From Acidimicrobiia bacterium (GTDB lineage: Bacteria; Actinomycetota; Acidimicrobiia; IMCC26256; PALSA-555): DNA of 8,002 nucleotides. Shown here piece by piece: positions 1 to 4,513 of the stretch. The stretch covers positions 1 to 8,002 of the forward strand of contig JALHSW010000139.1 of assembly GCA_022865365.1 (NCBI GenBank), written 5' to 3'. Below the pieces are notes generated by a model, which ran no database searches, had not been told where the DNA came from, and saw only the letters and a list, made by a program, of their open reading frames with translations. The position numbers were made by a program, and so were the translations under genes. How positions within the stretch are numbered: position 1 is the first letter of the stretch; every line of letters starts with the position of its first letter.

Positions 1-274
1 CGGACGGGTGGGCGCTGGCGATGCCGCCGGCTGACAACTCGGTGACCACCCCCTCCGGGGTGATCCGTCCGATCCGATTCCCGACGTTCTCGGTGAACCA
101 GAGGTTGCCGTCGGGCCCCGCGGCGATGGCGGTCGGGTAGGCCTCGGGGGTGATGCCGGCAGAGAACTCGGTGACCTGCCCTCTCTTGTCGACGGCCCCG
201 ACGGGTACGACGACACCGACGACCACCGCGATCGCCAACGCGATCGCCCACCCCACCCGACTGCGAGCACCCAT
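1..274 (-). CDS. Secreted streptogramin-lyase-like (Vgb/NHL) beta-propeller, N-terminal part
   Basis: The gene starts at the ATG at 274-272 and runs off the left edge, so only 91 codons are visible. A purine-rich AGGAAGAGGG site lies just upstream and supports this start. Residues 1 to about 28 form a signal peptide or anchor (MGARSR, then a long Ala/Val stretch ending near VGAV). The mature part then shows propeller blade signatures: PDGNLWFTE, NRIGRITP and VTEFS/VTELS. These are typical of virginiamycin B lyase-like proteins and NHL-type propellers. In this superfamily many members are secreted sugar- or ligand-binding or structural propellers and not antibiotic lyases, so enzymatic activity should not be assumed. 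The active-site residues of true Vgb lie beyond the visible part. It is on the same strand as the secreted protein ending at 649, but about 370 bases and an att-like repeat separate them, so a shared operon is unlikely. Confidence 0.8.
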   Translation of the reverse strand, partial: MGARSRVGWAIALAIAVVVGVVVPVGAVDKRGQVTEFSAGITPEAYPTAIAAGPDGNLWFTENVGNRIGRITPEGVVTELSAGGIASAHPS

Positions 275-482
275 CTCGGACCCTCTTCCTGCACGTTGCC
301 AGCACGTGGGCTCGGGGACTCGAAGAACTCGAATTGAGTCGGGTCCAGGCCAGACCACACGAATTCGGCGCTCGCCACCGAGAGCAATCGGACAGCGCGA
401 CGCTACCAGCACGCGTGATCGCGCAGACTGGGATCGCGTGTGGGCCGAGCACGCGCGTTCCGCAACGCGGCGTGAACCCCGC
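275..482. other. Gene-free leader upstream of the propeller gene
   Basis: No convincing coding sequence is present on either strand; the overlapping open frames are Arg/Pro-rich and match no family I recognise. It should contain the promoter of the minus-strand propeller gene, but I see no clear -35/-10 pair. The right end abuts the first tRNA-3'-end-like repeat at 483. Confidence 0.5.
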
Positions 483-528
483 GTGTCGGAGGGGGGACTT
501 GACGCTCAGCGCTATGCGGTGCGGCTCA
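483..528. repeat. att-like direct repeat, copy A (tRNA-Leu 3' end)
   Basis: The first 20 bases, GTGTCGGAGGGGGGACTTGA, equal the complement of a tRNA-Leu 3' end: discriminator base, acceptor strand, T-stem strand and part of the T-loop. The identity with copy B at 2815 covers 32 bases (483-514 = 2815-2846) and continues imperfectly to about 528. The part past the 20-base core (CGCTCAGCGCTA) is not tRNA sequence, so it resembles an element-derived arm beside an att core. The bases before the discriminator do not encode CCA. Confidence 0.6.
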
Positions 529-575
529 TGCGGACGGTGGCGCTGGCGGCCTGAGCCGGAGGTTGGGGGGGGACA

Positions 576-609
576 GGAGCGGTCCGCGCGGATCCGAGCG
601 CACCGCTCC
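576..609 (-). terminator. Possible terminator hairpin after the secreted protein gene
   Basis: There is a perfect 8-bp inverted repeat, GGAGCGGT (576-583) and ACCGCTCC (602-609), with an 18-nt GC-rich loop. It sits about 40 nt beyond the stop codon of the minus-strand gene ending at 649. No U-tract follows on the minus strand, so intrinsic termination is uncertain, although high-GC actinobacteria often use such hairpins. Confidence 0.35.
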
Positions 610-630
610 TCCGGTCACCTCAGCGCTTGG

Positions 631-664
631 TTCAACAGACGTTCGGGTTCAACAGACGTTCGGG
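631..664. repeat. 17-bp tandem duplication across a stop codon
   Basis: The unit TTCAACAGACGTTCGGG occurs twice in direct succession (631-647 and 648-664). On the minus strand it encodes the last residues PNVC plus the TGA of the secreted protein, so the tail and stop codon are duplicated. The second copy lies just past the first stop. Confidence 0.9.
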
Positions 665-1584
665 TTCGCATTTTTTTGGGCGTCAGTGAGGAACGCCACC
701 ATTTCGCTGAGTAGTTGGATTTGCGCTTTGACCGCCCTCCGCTTCAGCAACCTGATGTTGCCGCTGTCGAGCTGTTCCTCGAGCGCGGCAATCTCCGCCT
801 TGAAGCCGTCGATCCGGTCCTGGCAGCTCAGCGGTCCCGTTACCAGAGGCACGGGCTTCGTGGTGGTGACGACGCCGCGGTTGTCCTCGGGGGTCGTGTC
901 GGTCCCGCTGGTGCCGGTCTGGGTGTTCGTGGTGGCACTGAAGGGCACCACGGTGACCTGGGTCTCGGCAGGGGGTGTGGGTGGGAACTGCTCGGCGATC
1001 GCGGTCGGCGCGACTGCGCCGACGACGTCGGCCGGCGCCACCTCGGCGCTCCGCAGCGGCACGGGCAGCACGCGCGCGCCGGTGATGTTGGCGAGCGAGA
1101 CCTGACCGTCGACGTCGCCGTTAGGGAGCACGACCCAGCCCGCGGCGTAGCCGACGCCGTCGATGACCTCTTCCTGGCGGAAGAGCCCGGCATCGCCGGT
1201 GGCCTTGCGGAGCGTGACGTCGGCCAGGGTCCCGTCGGCGAGCGCCACGAGACCTTCGGCCGTCTTGCCGGTGACACGGATGGTCAGCAGCGCGCCGTTC
1301 GCGGACGACAGGTTCAGTTGCTGCTTCGACGCGTCACCGCGAAGCCACTCGCTCAACTCGGCGCTGTCGCAGAGGTACCCGAACGCGTGCTTGCCGTCGG
1401 TCACCACGGCCAGTGATGCGTCCAGCGAGGCGACTCGACCCACGTAGGTCGTGACCTTCGTGGCGGCGGCCGGCCGCCGGAGCGGCACCGAGCCGCCCGC
1501 CGGGGCGACACCCACCAGCCCAGCGAGTGTCACCACTGTCAGCACTGACACCAACACGCCCCGGTAACTGCGACGAATCCTCAT
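649..1584 (-). CDS. Secreted protein of unknown function with C-terminal coiled coil
   Basis: The protein has 311 aa. I chose the ATG at 1584-1582 because it opens a classic signal peptide (MRIRRSYRG, then a hydrophobic VLVSVLTVVTLAGLVGVAPAG) and follows an AAGGGTGGGG Shine-Dalgarno. The open frame extends 96 codons further upstream to 1872, but that extension is low-complexity and precedes the signal peptide. Residues about 45-175 form a beta-rich domain (YVGRV, FGYLCDS, EWLRG, SANGALL, AGWVVLPNGDVDGQVSL) of a type seen in actinobacterial secreted proteins without known function. Residues about 200-250 are a Pro/Thr/Gly-rich linker. Residues about 256-305 are strongly helical and heptad-like (FKAEIAALEEQL, VKAQIQLLSEMV), consistent with a coiled coil bracketed by Cys254 and the C-terminal Cys311. 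It may be an exported, self-associating surface protein; I do not recognise a named family. It lies between att-like copies A and B, so it may be mobile-element cargo. Confidence 0.75.
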   Translation of the reverse strand: MRIRRSYRGVLVSVLTVVTLAGLVGVAPAGGSVPLRRPAAATKVTTYVGRVASLDASLAVVTDGKHAFGYLCDSAELSEWLRGDASKQQLNLSSANGALLTIRVTGKTAEGLVALADGTLADVTLRKATGDAGLFRQEEVIDGVGYAAGWVVLPNGDVDGQVSLANITGARVLPVPLRSAEVAPADVVGAVAPTAIAEQFPPTPPAETQVTVVPFSATTNTQTGTSGTDTTPEDNRGVVTTTKPVPLVTGPLSCQDRIDGFKAEIAALEEQLDSGNIRLLKRRAVKAQIQLLSEMVAFLTDAQKNANPNVC

Positions 1585-1738
1585 GTGAGCCCCACCCTTC
1601 GAGCGCGCATCAAACCCCTCACGGACGGTACTCGCGCCCGCCCGTAACCTCCACTCACTCGGAGCACGCCGGCGGGCGTCCACGAGCCGCAGCGGGTTGA
1701 TCAAATCGCGAACGCCGAGAAGCGGAGCGGTGGCGACC

Positions 1739-2062
1739 TCACGCTGCCCACCTGGCACTGGATGACCAGTGCCGCCGCCGCCCGCATCGTCGCCGCAACC
1801 GAAGCGTGGGTGCGACCCGCCTGTTCCGTTCGCCCGCGCTGACACCTCGCTCACCTCGCGGGCACGAGTCAAGCTCGCACATTGTTGTGACAGCTGCGGC
1901 TACCTCGGCGTACCAGGTCATCCTGCGTTCCCACGCTGCGCCAAGGATCGCCGTCCGCAGCTCCTCTTTCGAGGTTTGCCACTGCTCTTCTGAAAGGCCG
2001 AATCGCGAACTTGATCTCTGCACTTGCCCACCCTTCGTGACCGTCCGCAAAGGTCGAGCCAC
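1739..2062 (-). pseudogene. Degenerate small ORF, conserved-looking N-terminal half
   Basis: The frame opens at GTG 2062; an alternative GTG at 2023 has AAGGGTGGG just before it. The first part (GLSEEQWQTSKEELRTAIL, then WERRMTWYAEVAAAVTTM) reads like a soluble helical protein. It resembles a widespread small uncharacterised family I know as LSEEQW...ELR..L...A..R..ITYsELA. After about residue 68 (CELDS) the translation turns into Arg-rich low-complexity sequence, as expected after a frameshift. The neighbouring minus frame at that point gives EVSEVSARANGTGG, which would suit the continuation of that family. I infer a frameshifted remnant. The family assignment is from memory of its pattern only. 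It sits upstream of the secreted protein gene inside the decayed accessory block. Confidence 0.4.
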
Positions 2063-2117
2063 GCGTCAAACGTAGCGGGCTATATCGTCGGTGCGGCGAC
2101 TACGGCCCGAGCGCCGG

Positions 2118-2513
2118 TCATACGGCCCGAAGATGTCGAGTGCTAGCACGTTTTGCGACTTCCGAGCCTCCCTCGACCGGCGACAACGGGGAAAACAACA
2201 GCCCGCGAAGTTCGCTCGTCTCGATCTGAAGGCTCGCGGCGATCTGAGCCGGCGCAATTCCATCCTCGCGGAGCATCCCCAGCACCTTCGGCACCAATTG
2301 ACTTGTCTCCGGACTCATCTCTCCTTCGGCACGGCGGTAACCAGCTTGCGAGGCCTCGATTGCCAGCGACCGATATCGCCGTTCAGGAACGATCCCGAGT
2401 TCATGGAGGCGCCTCACGTACGCGATCGTCGAGACCTGCCACTTCGTCTTCTCCTGCCGCACGTCAACCAAAGACGGGAACCGCGGAGCCGTTGCTCGGA
2501 CGCAGCCGCTCAT
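2118..2513 (-). pseudogene. ImmA/IrrE-type regulator/peptidase, C-terminal fragment
   Basis: The 131-residue frame ends at the TGA at 2120-2118. Residues from about 19 (EKTKWQVSTIAYVRRLHELG, then RRYRSLAIEASQAGYRRAEG) match the region that follows the HExxH metallopeptidase domain in Xre-ImmA/IrrE proteins, whose usual form is WgVSmqALiyRardLGlI...RyrsL.iemsrrGWRk.EP. The remainder (LPVKVLGMLRE-like, with alternating helices) fits the usual C-terminal helical region. The N-terminal HTH and the HExxH zinc site are absent, so the gene has lost more than half its length and cannot be a peptidase. Residues 1-18 look like read-through of foreign sequence. ImmA/IrrE proteins relieve repression in integrative elements, for example ICEBs1, and the integrase remnant next door supports an integrative element origin. 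The fragment is transcribed away from the integrase fragment. Confidence 0.6.
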
Positions 2514-2740
2514 TCAACCGCCTTGTGGCCGAGGCTGGGGTTCCGCCGATCACGCTCCACGGCACCCGGCACACCTGGGCGACCCTCGCTCTCCTTGAAG
2601 GCATCCCCGCGAAGGTCGTCGCGGAAATCCTCGGGCACAGCTCGACGCAGATCACGCTCGACGTCTACTCGCACGTCGATCCAGGGATGCAGGCTGACGC
2701 CACCAGCCGGGTCGCGAGCCTGTTCCAGGCCAAGCGTTAG
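2501..2740 (+). pseudogene. Tyrosine recombinase (phage/ICE integrase), C-terminal catalytic fragment
   Basis: Only the last ~80 residues are recognisable, ending at the TAG at 2738-2740. They contain the C-terminal catalytic boxes of tyrosine recombinases: the His and Arg II in LHGTRHTWATL, the third-box His in LGHSSTQITL, and the Tyr nucleophile in DVYSHVDP. The arm-binding domain, core-binding domain and the Arg I box are missing. The frame is open further upstream (to 2153), but that stretch is antisense to the ImmA/IrrE fragment and shows no integrase motifs. There is no plausible start or ribosome binding site. The fragment ends 73 bases before att-like copy B, the usual place for an integrase gene, which ties it to the att repeats. 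It would be inactive alone. Confidence 0.85.
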
Positions 2741-2755
2741 ACGAAGCGTTAGACG
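2732..2755. repeat. 12-bp tandem duplication across the integrase stop
   Basis: AAGCGTTAGACG is present twice in succession (2732-2743 and 2744-2755) and then partly again (AAGCG, 2756-2760). The first copy contains the codons AAG CGT and the TAG stop of the integrase fragment. Confidence 0.9.
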
Positions 2756-2812
2756 AAGCGCCCCGAGCGCGTTCCTGGCGTAGCCGGTCCGCACGTTTCC
2801 GCAGGTCAAGCG

Positions 2813-2860
2813 TGGTGTCGGAGGGGGGACTTGACGCTCAGCGCTACGCGGTACGCCTGA
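2813..2860. repeat. att-like direct repeat, copy B (tRNA-Leu 3' end with CCA)
   Basis: TGG at 2813-2815 complements CCA and 2816 the discriminator. Bases 2817-2834 match the acceptor and T-arm strand of tRNA-Leu, so this copy reads as a tRNA 3' end including CCA. From 2835 it continues with the non-tRNA arm shared with copy A. To the left, TCAAGCG (2806-2812) also precedes copy C (3858-3864 region). Copy B therefore combines the right arm of A with the left arm of C, as expected for a junction between two tandem elements. Confidence 0.6.
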
Positions 2861-2910
2861 CAAGAACCGCGCCGCTCACGGCGTGATGGGGTACCTATCG
2901 TCGTGTCCGC

Positions 2911-3333
2911 GTGGCGATGCCTGACTCTTGGTTGATTCACTTCTTCCAGAGGCATCGCGGCGACGATCCGGCCCGATCAGTCCCTGCGATTGATTTCCTC
3001 GAACGTTTGCCGCTCAAGGTTCGCGCGGAGATGAACGCCGTGCTCGACGCGGTAGCCGAGGCGCCACCTCCCGCATTCTCCGGGGGCGGGAAGTGGGAAG
3101 TCATGCACGACGAGATGGCCGGTTTCTACGAAGTTCGCGTCCGCGGCGCCGACCGCCAGAACCACCGACTGTTCTGTGTTCTCGAACGCCACGCTGACGA
3201 CCTCGGCGGTTCCAGCATCGTCGTCATCGCGGGGCTCTCCAAGCCGGTGCGTCAAGCTGCGCTCCCCCGCGACTACAAGCGTGCGCTGAGACATCGCGCG
3301 GAGTTCACCAAGCACCGGATCGTGCTGCGGTAG
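2911..3333 (+). CDS. RelE/HigB-like (phage Gp49-type) toxin
   Basis: The protein has 140 aa from GTG 2911, or 138 from ATG 2917. The fold pattern is that of RelE/ParE-superfamily toxins, nearest the HigB/Gp49-like group: an N-terminal helical pair (SVPAIDFLERLPLKVRAEMNAV), then strands with GKWEVMHDEMAGFYEVRVRG, HRLFCVLER and SSIVVIAGLSKP, then a C-terminal basic helix (YKRALRHRAEF). Family members cleave mRNA, usually on the ribosome; catalytic residues in this group are poorly conserved, so activity is inferred. No Shine-Dalgarno is evident. A TATCGT at 2896-2901, spaced to start transcription near the GTG, suggests a possible leaderless message. The Xre-type antitoxin is on the opposite strand, converging with 8 bases between stop codons; this is unusual for type II pairs, which are normally co-directional operons. 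It lies directly right of att-like copy B. Confidence 0.75.
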   Translation: MAMPDSWLIHFFQRHRGDDPARSVPAIDFLERLPLKVRAEMNAVLDAVAEAPPPAFSGGGKWEVMHDEMAGFYEVRVRGADRQNHRLFCVLERHADDLGGSSIVVIAGLSKPVRQAALPRDYKRALRHRAEFTKHRIVLR

Positions 3334-3341
3334 CTATCCCC

Positions 3342-3707
3342 TCAACGAGCTGCCGCTCGCTTCTTCGGTTTCGTGACCCCACGGGCACCGGTCGATGTCC
3401 GAGGCGCGCGTTCCTTGGGCACCGCGACCACATCGAGGCCGAGCGCCCCCGCCAACGCAACCAGGGTGCCGGCAGTGGGGTTCGGCGAGCGCATCGTGAA
3501 CAGGCGCCGGACCGCTTCCGGCGGCAAGCCCGCCTGCCGGGCCAGCTCAGCCTTGGTCAACCCACGCGCCTCCCGGCACGTATCCAACGAGCGCACCAAC
3601 TCGTCGGTACGCCGGACCCGCTCACGGGCCTCGTCGTAGGCAGCCCGATAGTCAGCATCCTTCCGTTGCGCATCGAAAAAGCGCTCAGCACCGGTCTTGG
3701 CTCTCAT
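3342..3707 (-). CDS. Xre-family (HigA-like) antitoxin/repressor
   Basis: The protein has 121 aa. I chose the ATG at 3707-3705, which has GGAGGG upstream; a longer frame to 3743 would run into the palindrome and is less likely. The N-terminal half (FFDAQRKDADYRAAYDEARERV) is the helical partner-binding type of segment seen in antitoxins that accompany Gp49-like toxins. Residues about 36-92 form an HTH (DTCREARGLTKAELARQAGLPPEAVRRLF, then SPNPTAGTLVALAGALGLDVVAV). The recognition region retains the usual LT..ELA..aG.....V..l pattern. The C-terminus is Lys/Arg-rich (KPKKRAAAR). It is expected to bind its own promoter and neutralise the toxin at 2911-3333. The perfect palindrome at 3734-3751 is a fitting operator. 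The pairing with the toxin is inferred from adjacency and family co-occurrence. Confidence 0.8.
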   Translation of the reverse strand: MRAKTGAERFFDAQRKDADYRAAYDEARERVRRTDELVRSLDTCREARGLTKAELARQAGLPPEAVRRLFTMRSPNPTAGTLVALAGALGLDVVAVPKERAPRTSTGARGVTKPKKRAAAR

Positions 3708-3733
3708 GAGACACCAACCCTCCAATTCAGGAG

Positions 3734-3751
3734 CGTAACACATATGTTACG
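3734..3751. promoter_or_regulatory. Perfect 18-bp palindrome, likely antitoxin operator
   Basis: CGTAACA (3734-3740), CATA, TGTTACG (3745-3751) is a perfect inverted repeat with 7-bp arms. It is 27 bases upstream of the antitoxin ATG, where autoregulating Xre antitoxins bind. It is the most AT-rich patch nearby and probably overlaps the promoter. I see no copy before the toxin gene, so toxin transcription may escape this control. Confidence 0.6.
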
Positions 3752-3865
3752 GTTCTCGATCGGAGGGCCGAAATGCAGGCCTCGGGATCACGCTTGGCCT
3801 TGTCATCCTTTGGACGCGTACCGAACGACACCCGGTGCGACCGCTCTCGCGCGCGGCTCAAGCGG

Positions 3866-3919
3866 TGTCGGAGGGGGGACTTGAACCCCCACGCCCTTTC
3901 GGGCACTAGCCCCTCAAGC
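3866..3919 (-). pseudogene. tRNA-Leu(GAG) 3' half (att-like copy C)
   Basis: Read on the minus strand, this is the 3' part of a leucine tRNA. It runs from the anticodon loop TTGAGGG (3917-3911, anticodon GAG at 3915-3913) through the anticodon-stem strand GCTAG, the long class II variable arm GCCCGAAAGGGC, the T-arm GGGGG-TTCAAGT-CCCCC (3890-3874) and the acceptor strand CTCCGAC (3873-3867) to the discriminator A (3866). The next bases are CCG, so CCA is not encoded. Upstream (above 3919) the anticodon stem fails after two pairs, and no D-arm or matching acceptor strand GTCGGAG follows, so the gene is not a working tRNA. A 3' half ending at the anticodon loop is the usual footprint of integration of a phage or ICE into a tRNA gene. 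Confidence 0.75.
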
Positions 3920-4123
3920 ATCTCGGAGGTGTCCGGCTCGTAACGCCCAGTCGCGTCGTCGCAGGTCAGGGCACGTTTCCTGTGATGCTCAATACCGTCA
4001 CATCCGGCCGGTATCGGCGCGTTCGTTAGAACATCCGTTAGAACGCTCGACGGAGACGAGATGCATGGGGTCCAGCGCGTCGCATCCCCCGGGCTGTCCC
4101 ACACTCAACGGTGCGCGCAACGA
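3920..4123. other. Gene-free stretch between the tRNA fragment and the orphan terminator
   Basis: No convincing protein gene is found. It contains small inverted repeats: ATACCG with CGGTAT at about 3990-4012, and GATGC with GCATC around 4059-4085. It also has two CGTTAGAAC copies at 4024-4032 and 4036-4044. Because a rightward terminator follows directly, a small RNA is possible, but I recognise no known RNA family (no tmRNA, SRP or RNase P signature). Confidence 0.4.
4024..4044. repeat. Direct repeat CGTTAGAAC, period 12
   Basis: CGTTAGAAC occurs at 4024-4032 and 4036-4044, 12 bases apart. The seven-base CGTTAGA also recurs with period 12 at 2735 and 2747, near att-like copy B. Confidence 0.7.
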
Positions 4124-4187
4124 GGGCCCTTGGGCAGCGGGGGCGGTCGGCCGCTCCCATCCGTCCCCGCTGCTCGGCCCTTTTTTT
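4124..4187 (+). terminator. Strong rightward intrinsic terminator
   Basis: The outer stem is GGGCC (4124-4128) with GGCCC (4176-4180). The inner 9-bp stem is GCAGCGGGG (4134-4142) with CCCCGCTGC (4165-4173), and the loop contains a small GCGG/CCGC hairpin. It is followed directly by seven T residues (4181-4187). The T-run makes it a terminator for plus-strand transcription, yet no plus-strand gene ends here. It also lies just past the stop of the minus-strand PLDc_N gene, for which it has no U-tract. Confidence 0.75.
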
Positions 4188-4205
4188 CGCGCAGAGGAAT
4201 TGCTC

Positions 4206-4442
4206 TTAGGCCGGTGCGCGCGCGTCAGCGGGACGAGCGATGAGATAGATCAGCGTGCCGAACAGCGGGATGATCACGATGATCAGCGCCCATCCGGCCT
4301 TCGCCCAGCCACTGTGGTCGTGGCGACGGAAGTTATCGATGAAGGCCCAGATGACCGTGAAGACGATGATGAACAGGAACGACGCCATGAGCAGAACCCA
4401 AAACATGCTCAAGAGCGGAAAATCGTACGCGAGTACCGGCAT
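4206..4442 (-). CDS. Small two-helix membrane protein, PLDc_N family
   Basis: The protein has 78 aa, starting at ATG 4442-4440 with AGGGAGAG four bases upstream. There are two transmembrane helices, at about 8-34 (LLSMFWVLLMASFLFIIVF) and 47-69 (WALIIVIIPLFGTLIYLI), joined by the short charged loop IDNFRRHDHSGWAKAG. The pattern D-N-F/R...GW.KA.W......P..G..IYL..R is that of the PLDc_N domain (cardiolipin synthase N-terminal-like). In isolated form it occurs as small membrane proteins of unknown role in actinobacteria. No phospholipase HKD motif is present, so it is not an enzyme. It lies 71 bases after the DUF1269 gene on the same strand and probably forms a transcription unit with it; such genes often sit near DUF1269 or SHOCT stress proteins. 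Confidence 0.85.
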   Translation of the reverse strand: MPVLAYDFPLLSMFWVLLMASFLFIIVFTVIWAFIDNFRRHDHSGWAKAGWALIIVIIPLFGTLIYLIARPADARAPA

Positions 4443-4513
4443 GGTTCTCTCCCTCTTCGTGATTTCGGTTGCGTCCTCACACCGCCTGTCAGCGATGGGG
4501 GCCGCGGTCTTCG

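Larger units (their letters stand above)
483..3919. mobile_element. Decayed tandem of integrated elements at a tRNA-Leu site
   Basis: Three same-orientation copies of the tRNA-Leu 3' end (483, 2813, 3866) divide the block into two segments. Copies A and B share their right arms, and B and C share a short left motif (TCAAGCG). This is the pattern for B'-core-P, P'-core-P and P'-core-B, that is, two tandemly integrated elements. Segment 1 (about 2.3 kb) holds the secreted protein, a degenerate ORF, and ImmA/IrrE and integrase fragments, with the integrase beside its att site. Segment 2 (about 1 kb) holds the toxin-antitoxin pair. The boundaries and the two-element model are inference; the shared left motif is short and could be chance. 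Confidence 0.5.

Noticed and set aside
715..1416. Long plus-strand open frame opposite the secreted protein gene
   Set aside because: Its translation is Arg/Gly/Val-rich low-complexity sequence, and the minus strand carries a clear signal peptide, domain and coiled coil.
1585..1872. 96-codon N-terminal extension of the secreted protein
   Set aside because: It would bury the signal peptide. The ATG at 1584 has its own ribosome binding site, and the extension is low-complexity and overlaps the degenerate ORF.
2153..2500. N-terminal half of the integrase in the open plus-strand frame
   Set aside because: This part is antisense to the ImmA/IrrE fragment and has no integrase motifs; the frame is open by chance.
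3866..3950. A functional tRNA-Leu gene
   Set aside because: The anticodon stem fails after two pairs, and there is no D-arm or 5' acceptor strand complementary to CTCCGAC.
3727..4104. Minus-strand 125-aa open frame
   Set aside because: It runs through the tRNA-Leu fragment and the palindrome. The string GLVPERAWGFKSPLRHR is simply translated tRNA sequence.
4050..4130. Known housekeeping RNA (tmRNA, SRP RNA, RNase P) before the terminator
   Set aside because: I see no T-arm, no GGAAGCAGC-type SRP loop and no RNase P core motifs.
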